From Actinomycetes bacterium (GTDB lineage: Bacteria > Actinomycetota > Acidimicrobiia > Acidimicrobiales > SZUA-35), in assembly GCA_024227975.1 (NCBI GenBank), contig JAAETV010000643.1:1-6189 (forward strand): DNA of 6,189 bases. The letters run 5' to 3'. Numbering within the stretch: the stretch's first letter is position 1; every line of letters begins with the position of its first letter. Shown piece after piece: positions 1 through 5,847 of this stretch. Both the position numbers and the translations under genes were made by a program. The notes under the pieces were generated by a model that was not told the DNA's origin, ran no database searches, and saw nothing but the letters and a program-made list of their open reading frames with translations.

Positions 1-986
1 CCGACGGCACCACGGACGACGTGGCGGCCCAGCGAGAGCGGTCGGAGATCACGCTGGCCGCGGTGTCGAGGACGGTCGAAGCCGAGGGTGAACTGGTCGC
101 GATCGATCAGCGAACGGTTGGGGTCGCGGGGGCCACTGGGGTCGGTTCGGCACCCGGCACTGGGACCGTGACTTCGCTGATCGATCTCGGGTCGCCGGTA
201 GCGGCGGGGACCGTGTTGTTCGAGATCGACGATGAGCCGACCGTCGCCCTCGTCGGCGAGGTACCAGCGTGGCGGTCAATGGGGGTCGACGATGTCGGCA
301 TCGACGTCGAGCAGCTTGAGACCAACCTGGTAGCTCTTGGCTATGACTCGACCGGTGATCTAGCCGTCGATGACACCTTCACCAGCTACACGGCCACCAT
401 CGTCGAGCGCTGGCAGAGTGATATCGGAGTGGAGGCGACGGGGACGGTGAGCTTCGGCTCGGTTGTCTTCGTCCCCGACGGTGTCTTCGTGTCGTCGTTG
501 GTTGACGGATCCGGCAGTGTCGGCGGTGTCGGCGATGCCCAACAGCTTCGGGTCTCCGGGCTGGAACGAGAGGTGGTATTCACGGTCGCTGTTGAGTTGC
601 TCGACACGATCGGACCCGGTACCGAAGTCTCGGCCCAGATGCCGGACCGTTCGACGGCGACAGCAAGCGTGACCGAGCTCGGCCCAGCGGGCGACGGAAC
701 CTGGTTGGCGACCGCAACACTGGTCGGGACCCCCGGTGAAGAGGTCACGCTTCCCGACGGTGAGGTCATCCCGGTGACGGTCTCGTGGACCGAGCTCCTG
801 GCTGAGGAGACGACAACGGTTCGGGCCAACGCCATCACCAAGCTCGACCGAGGGATCCATGTCATAGAGGTGGTGAACGACGACGGTTCAACCAGCTTCG
901 TCGAGGTCGGAATCGGGGTCCGATCCGGCTCAACCGTCGAGATCATCACCGAGCTCCAATCCGGAACCGTGATCATCGCCCCCTGA
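1..986 (+). CDS. Efflux periplasmic-adaptor-like protein with peptidoglycan-binding domain, 5' partial
   Basis: C-terminal part of a membrane-fusion/adaptor protein that would sit outside the membrane and work with an ABC or other exporter. The frame is already open at base 3, and the N-terminal membrane anchor or signal expected for the family is absent. The GTG at 21 is therefore probably internal and the gene starts upstream. Numbering from that GTG: residues 10-80 look like the hairpin/lipoyl-type segment (VEAEGELVAIDQ, then GTVLFEID). About 97-155 resembles a PG_binding_1 domain (LETNLVALGYD ... ERWQSDIGV ... VVFVPDGVFV). About 175-260 is a beta-barrel-like region (LPDGEVIPVTVSW). The last 55 residues match the usual C-terminal pattern of these adaptors (AITKLDRGIHVIEVV, then FVEVGIGV) and end in IIAP. 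Family recognition is fairly firm; substrate and partner are unknown. ABC genes of a fitting type lie about 4 kb downstream. Confidence 0.8.
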   Translation, partial: DGTTDDVAAQRERSEITLAAVSRTVEAEGELVAIDQRTVGVAGATGVGSAPGTGTVTSLIDLGSPVAAGTVLFEIDDEPTVALVGEVPAWRSMGVDDVGIDVEQLETNLVALGYDSTGDLAVDDTFTSYTATIVERWQSDIGVEATGTVSFGSVVFVPDGVFVSSLVDGSGSVGGVGDAQQLRVSGLEREVVFTVAVELLDTIGPGTEVSAQMPDRSTATASVTELGPAGDGTWLATATLVGTPGEEVTLPDGEVIPVTVSWTELLAEETTTVRANAITKLDRGIHVIEVVNDDGSTSFVEVGIGVRSGSTVEIITELQSGTVIIAP

Positions 987-997
987 TCATCGCTCCC
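970..997 (+). repeat. 14-bp tandem duplication over the adaptor stop codon
   Basis: TGATCATCGCCCCC at 970-983 is followed directly by TGATCATCGCTCCC at 984-997, with one mismatch. The first copy encodes the end of the adaptor. The second copy begins with its TGA stop, because 14 bp shifts the reading frame. It looks like a small slippage duplication. Confidence 0.75.
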
Positions 998-1084
998 TGG
1001 ATTAGCACTACCTGCGCGGCCCGCTCTGTGGGGTCAATGAGGCCCAGCCTTCGGCCTGCCACTTGGCTGCTGCCACCGACGGAC

Positions 1085-2416
1085 CTAGCGAGCCCAGAGG
1101 GCGAGGGCCCTGCTGGTGGGGCCGGCAGCGATGAAGGTGACAAATCCGACGAGGCTGGCTGCGGCGGCAACGATGAAGGCGGTGCGGTAGTCGAAGGCAT
1201 CGTGGACGAGGCCGAGGACGAAAGGACCGCCACCGACGCCGATCGTGCCCATGAGCTGGTTCAGGGAGTAGATACGCCCATACTCGGCCACACCGAACGC
1301 TTCGGCTAGGAGGAGGGGTTGGAGCATCAGGAGGTTGCCGACGCTGATACCGAGCAGGACGGCACTGGCGATGATGGCTCTAGAGGAGAAGGCGTTGGCC
1401 AGGGCGAGGAGGGCAACGCCTTGGAAGAGGGTGAGAGCGACGCTCAGCACCTTGGTCGGTATTCGGAGGACGACGAAACCGCCGAGGAGGCGTCCGATCA
1501 CGCTGGTGAAGGCGAGGAGGGAGAGGGCGGTCCCGGCCGTCGTCTTGTCGGCTCGTTCCGTGGCCAGGTTGAACAGGTGGGCCAGCCCACCGACCTGAGC
1601 GAAGAAGATGAGGGCGTAGGTGATGCTCATCATGATGAAGAACCGGGTCCGGATGGCCACCGCGAACGTCGCCCCCGGTGGTTTGGTGGCGACGCCGGCG
1701 CGAGCGGCGGTGATGGTGTCAGCGGCTGGCCGGGTGGGGGCGGTAGGTGGGGGCGTAGTGGTGATGGTGGCCGGTTGCGGTGTGGCGGGACGACCGTCGG
1801 GTTCGAGGCCCTTGTCTGAAGGGCGGGAACGGATGAGGAGGACGCCGATGGGGATGACGCCGACGATCCAGATCAGGGCCAGGATGGGGCCGGCGCCGCC
1901 GAGTCCTCGTCGATCGATGAGCCAGGCCGCGACGGGGGTGACGGCGATGCCGCCGAGGGAGAGCCCCGTCGAGGCGATGGAGAGAGCGATCGAGCGGCGC
2001 CGATCGAACCAACGGGTTACGAGGGTGGTACCGGGGACGAGGCCGGCCAGGGCGAAGCCGATCCCGAAAAGGGCGAAGAAGAGGTAGAGGAGGGCCACGG
2101 TGTCAACCCACCGGAGACCGGCCAGGGCAACAGCACCGAGGATTCCACCGGCGACATAGAACAGGCGGAGGTCGCGGGTCTCCATCTGGCGGGAGAGGGC
2201 GAAGCCAGTGAGGCCGCTGATGCCGAAGAAGAGGGCGGTGGCTCCTGAGACGGCCCCGACGGAGACGTCGAGCTCCTCGGTGGCGGCGCTGAGGATGACC
2301 GAGGCGTTGTAGAAGCCGAGGCCGGAGGTGACGGCGAGGATGAAGAAGACAGTGCCGACGATGGTCCACCCGTAGAACAGGCGTGGGGCCTTGGGGGTGG
2401 TGGTGACGTCGGTCAA
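1085..2416 (-). CDS. MFS transporter, MCT/OFA-like (443 aa)
   Basis: Inner-membrane secondary transporter of the major facilitator superfamily, with about 12 hydrophobic helices in two halves. The N-terminal FYGWTIV (15-20) and the segment TRWFDRRRSIALSIASTG (134-151) are typical of the monocarboxylate/oxalate-formate branch. So is the late AEYGRIYSLNQLMG (376-390) followed by a GPFVLGLVHDAFDYRTAF stretch. The substrate is probably an organic anion by family analogy, but it cannot be read from the sequence. The central loop (about 200-255) is long and Pro/Thr-rich at 210-232. The start is TTG at 2416: the frame upstream runs to a stop with no ATG or GTG, and an AGG-containing leader lies 8 bases ahead. 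The gene is divergent from the amidohydrolase (84-bp gap) and convergent with the adaptor (98-bp gap). Length is normal for the family. Confidence 0.88.
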   Translation of the reverse strand: MTDVTTTPKAPRLFYGWTIVGTVFFILAVTSGLGFYNASVILSAATEELDVSVGAVSGATALFFGISGLTGFALSRQMETRDLRLFYVAGGILGAVALAGLRWVDTVALLYLFFALFGIGFALAGLVPGTTLVTRWFDRRRSIALSIASTGLSLGGIAVTPVAAWLIDRRGLGGAGPILALIWIVGVIPIGVLLIRSRPSDKGLEPDGRPATPQPATITTTPPPTAPTRPAADTITAARAGVATKPPGATFAVAIRTRFFIMMSITYALIFFAQVGGLAHLFNLATERADKTTAGTALSLLAFTSVIGRLLGGFVVLRIPTKVLSVALTLFQGVALLALANAFSSRAIIASAVLLGISVGNLLMLQPLLLAEAFGVAEYGRIYSLNQLMGTIGVGGGPFVLGLVHDAFDYRTAFIVAAAASLVGFVTFIAAGPTSRALALWAR

Positions 2417-2424
2417 GGGGATGA

Positions 2425-2433
2425 AACCTAGTG
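2425..2433 (-). promoter_or_regulatory. Ribosome-binding leader CACTAGGTT of the MFS gene
   Basis: On the minus strand CACTAGGTT ends exactly 8 bases before the TTG start. Its AGG is a modest Shine-Dalgarno core. The identical 9-mer stands at the identical distance from the divergent amidohydrolase start, which supports both start choices. Confidence 0.5.
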
Positions 2434-2440
2434 GTGGTGG

Positions 2441-2458
2441 TGGGCTGAGGCGAGCCCA
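2441..2458. promoter_or_regulatory. Perfect 6-bp dyad in the divergent promoter gap (candidate operator)
   Basis: TGGGCT-GAGGCG-AGCCCA is a perfect inverted repeat with a 6-base centre. It lies between the two start codons, in the only space where promoters for both genes can sit. This suggests an operator for a dimeric regulator controlling both genes, but no regulator gene is in the window and no clear -10/-35 boxes are visible. It could also be a chance hairpin in GC-rich DNA. Confidence 0.3.
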
Positions 2459-2483
2459 ACCCTTCGCTCGAGGTCGGTGGCGG

Positions 2484-2492
2484 CACTAGGTT
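2484..2492 (+). promoter_or_regulatory. Ribosome-binding leader CACTAGGTT of the amidohydrolase gene
   Basis: The same 9-mer as in front of the MFS gene, again 8 bases before the start codon (ATG at 2501). It favours ATG 2501 over the in-frame GTG at 2477, whose GAGG is only 3 bases away, too close for a good ribosome site. Confidence 0.5.
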
Positions 2493-2500
2493 GGGGCGCC

Positions 2501-3586
2501 ATGGATCTTGGTCTGACTATTCGTACGCTCGATGGGATCAGTCGAGAGTTGACCGTGGTCGACGGTCACTTTCGGGAGGCGGGGGAACGGGTCGACCGCG
2601 AGGTCGATACGTCGGGCTGGTGGGCGGTAGCCGGGCTGGCCGATTGTCATGCCCACCTCGGAGGCGGAGCCGGCGACGATGAGATCGAGGGCGACAATGT
2701 GTTGGGGCGGACCAAGGCCAACGCCTGGGCTCAACTCGAAGGTGGGGTGTTCCTGGTTGCTGACAAGGGGGCAGGCGACAACATCACCCTGAAGGTGATG
2801 GACGAGCCGCCAACGAAACGACCCGAGCTACACATGGCGGGCAAGGTCATCACCAATCCGGGTGGGTACTATCCCGGGTTTGCCTCAGAGGTCGACGAGG
2901 GAGCGCTGATCGACACCGTCCGGGCCGCTACCGGGGGTGGCGCGACCTGGGTGAAGCTGATTGGTGATTGGCCACGCCGGGGGGTGGGAGCGGTTACGAA
3001 CTTCAGCGAGGCGGCCATGCACCAGGCGGTGGAGGTGGCGCATGGGGCCGGATGCCGGGTGGCGATCCACGCTGCGGCCCCGTCGACCAGTTCGGTGGCG
3101 GTGGCGGCCGGGATCGACAGTATCGAGCACGGGTTGTTCCTCACGGCCGACGATCTGGTTGCCCTCGGGGCCCGGGGTGGGGCGTGGGTACCAACGATCG
3201 CGGCCATGGAGGGCATCCGGGACATGTTGGGGGCAGAGTCGAGCGGGGGCCGTCTATTCGCTGAAGGGTTGGTCAATGTTCGAGAACTGCTAGCGGGCGC
3301 ACCTGAGACCGGGGTGTCAGTGTTGGCCGGGACCGACCTCGAGGTGCCCCACGGGGGGATCGCGACAGAGGCGCTGAAGATGGCCGAGTACGGGCTAGCA
3401 GCTGCTGATGTGGTCCATGCGACGACGGCAGCGGCCTACGCGTACCTCGGATCAAACCACGGATTCGAACCGGGCGGGCATGCCGATGTGCTGTTCTTCG
3501 ACGCCGACCCTCGCGAAGACGTGTCGGTGTTGGAGCGCCCCGTGCTCGGCCTCCGCCACGGAGAGATCGTGGTTGGGTCGTTGTAG
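2501..3586 (+). CDS. Metal-dependent amidohydrolase, imidazolonepropionase/prolidase-like (361 aa)
   Basis: Cytoplasmic hydrolase of the amidohydrolase superfamily; no signal peptide or membrane segment. A short N-terminal beta-rich region (1-44) leads into the TIM-barrel. The canonical binuclear metal ligands are all present: H50 and H52 (DCHAHL), K152 as the likely carboxylated lysine (WVKLIGDW), H190 (VAIHAA), H210 (SIEHG) and D279 (LAGTDL). The C-terminus returns to the small beta domain (HADVLFFDADP, then LRHGEIVVG), as in imidazolonepropionase and Xaa-Pro dipeptidase-type members. At 361 residues it is slightly short for a group usually near 380-430. The substrate is likely a cyclic amide, lactam or small peptide-like compound, but this is inference. 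The start was chosen at ATG 2501 on the spacing of the leader; an in-frame GTG at 2477 would add 8 residues. It is divergent from, and probably co-regulated with, the MFS gene. Confidence 0.9.
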   Translation: MDLGLTIRTLDGISRELTVVDGHFREAGERVDREVDTSGWWAVAGLADCHAHLGGGAGDDEIEGDNVLGRTKANAWAQLEGGVFLVADKGAGDNITLKVMDEPPTKRPELHMAGKVITNPGGYYPGFASEVDEGALIDTVRAATGGGATWVKLIGDWPRRGVGAVTNFSEAAMHQAVEVAHGAGCRVAIHAAAPSTSSVAVAAGIDSIEHGLFLTADDLVALGARGGAWVPTIAAMEGIRDMLGAESSGGRLFAEGLVNVRELLAGAPETGVSVLAGTDLEVPHGGIATEALKMAEYGLAAADVVHATTAAAYAYLGSNHGFEPGGHADVLFFDADPREDVSVLERPVLGLRHGEIVVGSL

Positions 3587-3615
3587 ACCTGTTGCGCTGT
3601 CGGTGAGTGGCCGAG

Positions 3616-3627
3616 GGCGAGCTCGCC
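3616..3627. repeat. 12-bp perfect palindrome after the amidohydrolase
   Basis: GGCGAGCTCGCC begins 30 bases past the stop codon. It could fold as a small GC-rich hairpin, but there is no T-run after it, so a terminator role is only possible. It contains a SacI-type GAGCTC core. Confidence 0.3.
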
Positions 3628-3663
3628 GGGTGGCGGGTGGCGTGGGCCCGAAGGTGACCGGCC

Positions 3664-3873
3664 TCAGGGACCGAGATCGACGAGCACAGGGCGGACGACC
3701 ATGCCTTCAGCAAACCCGATCGGTTCGCGCCCCTGGTCGTCGTTCTAGTAGTGGGCTTCTTCCAGCATGTTGAGATGACCACTTGGAGTGACGAGGTCAC
3801 CCCAGCTGCCGGTGACGCCGAGCGTCCGGGTTGTGAGGATGTCTCTCGGTCGTTTGTGAGGGCTCGTGGACTG
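3664..3873 (-). pseudogene. Decayed C-terminal gene remnant of unknown family, with in-frame amber stop
   Basis: Read on the minus strand directly after the EamA stop, and in the same frame, this stretch gives 70 codons that look like real protein. It includes GVTGSWGDLVTPSGHLNM, EEAHY, then TAG at 3747-3745, then NDDQGREP and FAEGMVVRPVLVDLGP, ending at TGA 3666-3664. The composition is balanced and protein-like on both sides of the TAG, unlike the Arg/Pro-rich translations of the other frames. There is no plausible start codon ahead of the stop, so I read it as the tail of a lost gene, truncated at or near the EamA 3' end. I do not recognise the family. A chance open frame in GC-rich DNA is the alternative. 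Confidence 0.5.
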
Positions 3874-4836
3874 TTATCGAGTGGCGACAGGTGAGGATGG
3901 TCGTGCAGTGTTCGGCGATGGTTGGCGTGAGGATGAGCGTTGGTTGACAATGAGACCGCCGACTACTGCTGCTGTGCCAAGTACTTGACCCAGGGCGATT
4001 TGCTCATCGAGGAGGATCCAGGCAGTAAGCCCGCTGGTTACTGGGACGGTGAACAGGAGTGGGGCGACCTGAACCGGTGAGAGGTGACGTAGGACCCAGT
4101 TCCAGAGAGACCAGGCCACGAACACAGGCCCGGTGATGACCCAGGTCATGGCCAGCCATCCGCCGAGGGTAACGGCTGTCCAGTCTTGCTGGGGGAGCGA
4201 TGGCGCGGTCAATACCAGAACGGGGATGGCTGCTATTGATGCGGCGTAGGTGGTCAGTGTGAATGGGGCGTAACGGTTGACCAGTCGGCGGTTCAGGAGC
4301 AGGTAGGTCGCGTAGAGTGCGGCGACGGCGAGGGAGATGGCGTCACCCCAGCCGAGCGAGACCGACGTCCGGGTTCCGACGAAGAGGGCCGTGCCTCCGG
4401 CTGCGAGCCCGAGGGCGAGCAGTGAAGCCCTCGGAGGTGGTTTGCGGGCGAGTGCTGAGGTGAAGATGGCGACCCATAGGGGCACGAGTGCAAGTAGTAG
4501 CGAGGCGGAGAAGGCGCTGGTGTAGGCGAGGCCGACACTGAACCCGAATACGTAGCCGCAGAATCCGATGACAGCTACGAGCACGAGCCAGCGGCGATCC
4601 TCACGGGCTACTCGGGTTTGCCCGCCGGTGACGGCGATCGTGGCCCATCCAAGGGCGACCATGCCACCGAATCTGATGAAGTTGAATGCGCCGACGCTGA
4701 ACTGATTGAGCGCGTGTTTTGCCAGTACGAAGTTGACACCCCATCCAAGCACGACGGCACAGGCAACAAGCCAAGCGAGACGGTTGGTGCCGGGGCTCTT
4801 GTCTGTGTCCATGTCAGCGAGCTTGGTCCTGCTCAT
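3874..4836 (-). CDS. EamA/DMT-family transporter (320 aa)
   Basis: Inner-membrane drug/metabolite transporter superfamily protein with two tandem EamA repeats, roughly residues 22-154 and 165-297, each about five helices. Family features include the opening helix (LGWGVNFVLAKHAL, 30-43), the FNFIRF segment (51-56) and SAFSASLLLALVPLWVAIF (107-125). The second repeat ends LLDEQIALGQVLGTAAVVGG, corresponding to the conserved GE position of the family. Members export amino acids, nucleotides or other metabolites; the substrate here is unknown. The tail from 298 is short, polar and Ser/Pro-rich. The ATG at 4836 has no good ribosome site and M9 (4812) is an alternative start, so the exact N-terminus is uncertain. 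The gene is divergent from the ABC operon, with a gene remnant immediately behind it. Confidence 0.88.
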   Translation of the reverse strand: MSRTKLADMDTDKSPGTNRLAWLVACAVVLGWGVNFVLAKHALNQFSVGAFNFIRFGGMVALGWATIAVTGGQTRVAREDRRWLVLVAVIGFCGYVFGFSVGLAYTSAFSASLLLALVPLWVAIFTSALARKPPPRASLLALGLAAGGTALFVGTRTSVSLGWGDAISLAVAALYATYLLLNRRLVNRYAPFTLTTYAASIAAIPVLVLTAPSLPQQDWTAVTLGGWLAMTWVITGPVFVAWSLWNWVLRHLSPVQVAPLLFTVPVTSGLTAWILLDEQIALGQVLGTAAVVGGLIVNQRSSSRQPSPNTARPSSPVATR

Positions 4837-4996
4837 CGTACTGCGCTGGCTGGAATCGGACAGGGCAGCGGAATGCTCTGGGCCACGACCAGTTGCTTGA
4901 TATCACCGACTCCTATGTTGCTGTGTCCCCAGCGGACTTCTCCGGGAGGGGGGCGGGGTGTCGAAGAATGGACATATGACCTTGTGCCCTTCTCGC

Positions 4997-5020
4997 CTAC
5001 CCCGAATCGGGCGACGGTAG
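4997..5020. promoter_or_regulatory. Nested inverted repeats upstream of the ABC operon
   Basis: An outer pair CTACC (4997-5001) and GGTAG (5016-5020) encloses the inner dyad CCCGA-A-TCGGG (5001-5011), which shares one base with the outer left arm. They lie 40-63 bases before the ATPase start at 5060. Possible operator or leader-RNA structure; the function is inferred from position only. Confidence 0.25.
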
Positions 5021-5026
5021 TCGGAA

Positions 5027-5040
5027 GATCCGAGCGGATC
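5027..5040. promoter_or_regulatory. 14-bp dyad GATCCG-AG-CGGATC before the ABC operon (candidate operator)
   Basis: A perfect 6-bp inverted repeat with a 2-base centre, ending 4 bases before the ribosome site of the ATPase gene. The position suits a repressor operator or an RNA hairpin that affects translation. No -10/-35 pair could be assigned in this gap with confidence. Confidence 0.3.
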
Positions 5041-5044
5041 AGTT

Positions 5045-5050
5045 GAGGAG
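5045..5050 (+). promoter_or_regulatory. Strong ribosome-binding site GAGGAG of the ATPase gene
   Basis: GAGGAG is followed by 9 bases and the ATG at 5060. An out-of-frame ATG at 5053 is only 2 bases away, too close to be used. This is the main argument for the 5060 start over the in-frame ATG at 5123. Confidence 0.55.
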
Positions 5051-5059
5051 TTATGGCTC

Positions 5060-5842
5060 ATGGTTCGACTCGGGGCAGGGCACGGCGGGGGGCCGAGTTC
5101 CGGCACGTCGGATGGCGACGGCATGGCGGCCACAGCTGTTGGTCTGACGAAGGTCTACGGCGAAGGCAACACCAGGGTCACCGCCCTCGACAACGTTGAT
5201 ATTGGGTTCGCCGCCGGCAACTTGACCGCGATCATGGGGCCGTCGGGATCAGGGAAGTCGACGCTCCTGCACTGCATGGCCGGGCTCGACTCGATCACCG
5301 ATGGTGAGGTCCGGATCGGCGGGACACTGATCTCCGACATGTCCGACCAGAACCTCACCCAACTGCGACGGCAGCGAATGGGATTCATCTTCCAGGCGTT
5401 CAACCTGGTGCCAACCCTGACTGCCAGGGAAAACATCGTGCTGCCGCTGCTGCTCGGCGGCGACAAGGCCGACCCGGTCTGGGAGAACACGGTCGTCGAA
5501 TCTCTGGGTCTCGACGACCGGTTGCACCACCGACCGGACGAGTTGTCCGGGGGCCAGCAGCAACGGGTGGCGGTGGCCCGCGCCCTGGTCAGCCGACCGG
5601 CGATCATCTTTGCCGATGAGCCGACCGGCAACCTGGACTCAGCATCGGGCCAGGAGGTGCTCGGCTTCCTCCGTCGGGCCGTCGACGACTGGAACCAGAC
5701 TGTGGTGATGGTCACCCACGATCCGGGAGCGGCGTCCTTCGCCGATCGGGTCGTTTTCCTTCGTGACGGGCGACTCACCGGCCATATTGACGACCCCACA
5801 ACGGAGACCGTCTTCGCCCGGATCCAGGCTCTCGAGGTGTAG
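5060..5842 (+). CDS. ABC transporter ATP-binding protein, LolD/MacB-class (260 aa)
   Basis: Nucleotide-binding subunit that powers an FtsX/MacB-type membrane complex on the cytoplasmic face. All ATPase motifs are intact (numbering from 5060): Walker A GPSGSGKST at 60-68, Q-loop glutamine 112 in FQAFNLVPTL, signature LSGGQQQRVAVARAL at 162-176, Walker B IIFADEPTGNLD at 182-193 with E187, and H-loop H220 in VMVTHDPG. The FNLVPTLTARENI and ADEPTGNLDS wording is characteristic of the LolD/MacB/FtsE class. Homologues usually begin near residue 22 (MAATAVGLTKVYG, ATG 5123), so the first 21 Gly/Ser-rich residues are either a real extension or an over-called start; the strong ribosome site favours 5060. 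The permease gene starts 5 bases after the stop, indicating one operon. Confidence 0.93.
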   Translation: MVRLGAGHGGGPSSGTSDGDGMAATAVGLTKVYGEGNTRVTALDNVDIGFAAGNLTAIMGPSGSGKSTLLHCMAGLDSITDGEVRIGGTLISDMSDQNLTQLRRQRMGFIFQAFNLVPTLTARENIVLPLLLGGDKADPVWENTVVESLGLDDRLHHRPDELSGGQQQRVAVARALVSRPAIIFADEPTGNLDSASGQEVLGFLRRAVDDWNQTVVMVTHDPGAASFADRVVFLRDGRLTGHIDDPTTETVFARIQALEV

Positions 5843-5847
5843 TCGCC

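Noticed and set aside
1040..1057. Hairpin AGGCC-N8-GGCCT between the convergent adaptor and MFS genes as a bidirectional terminator
   Set aside because: The stem has only 5 bp and no T-run on either strand, so it cannot be separated from chance in GC-rich DNA.
1319..1819. Plus-strand open frame (166 codons) rich in Glu and Gly, opposite the MFS gene
   Set aside because: Its acidic, repetitive composition is the antisense image of the GC-rich MFS coding sequence, whose family match is clear.
3745..3747. The in-frame TAG of the remnant as a recoded (readthrough or pyrrolysine) codon
   Set aside because: There is no start codon for the frame, no recoding gene nearby and no stem-loop evidence. 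Gene decay is the simpler explanation.
3273..3950. Long minus-strand open frame (225 codons) across the amidohydrolase 3' end
   Set aside because: The translation is Arg/Pro/Ser-rich and low in hydrophobic structure, typical of an antisense shadow of the real plus-strand gene.
4893..4919. Promoter-like TTGCTT-N15-TATGTT on the plus strand before the ABC operon
   Set aside because: The 15-base spacing is short, the boxes match consensus only partly, and the ATPase start is about 140 bases away. Too weak to list.
4833..5058. Minus-strand open frame of about 75 codons whose TGA overlaps the EamA ATG as ATGA, suggesting a coupled upstream gene
   Set aside because: It has no ATG, GTG or TTG start that would give a useful protein, its third-position GC is not raised, and it has no recognisable motif. 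It is most likely a chance open frame.
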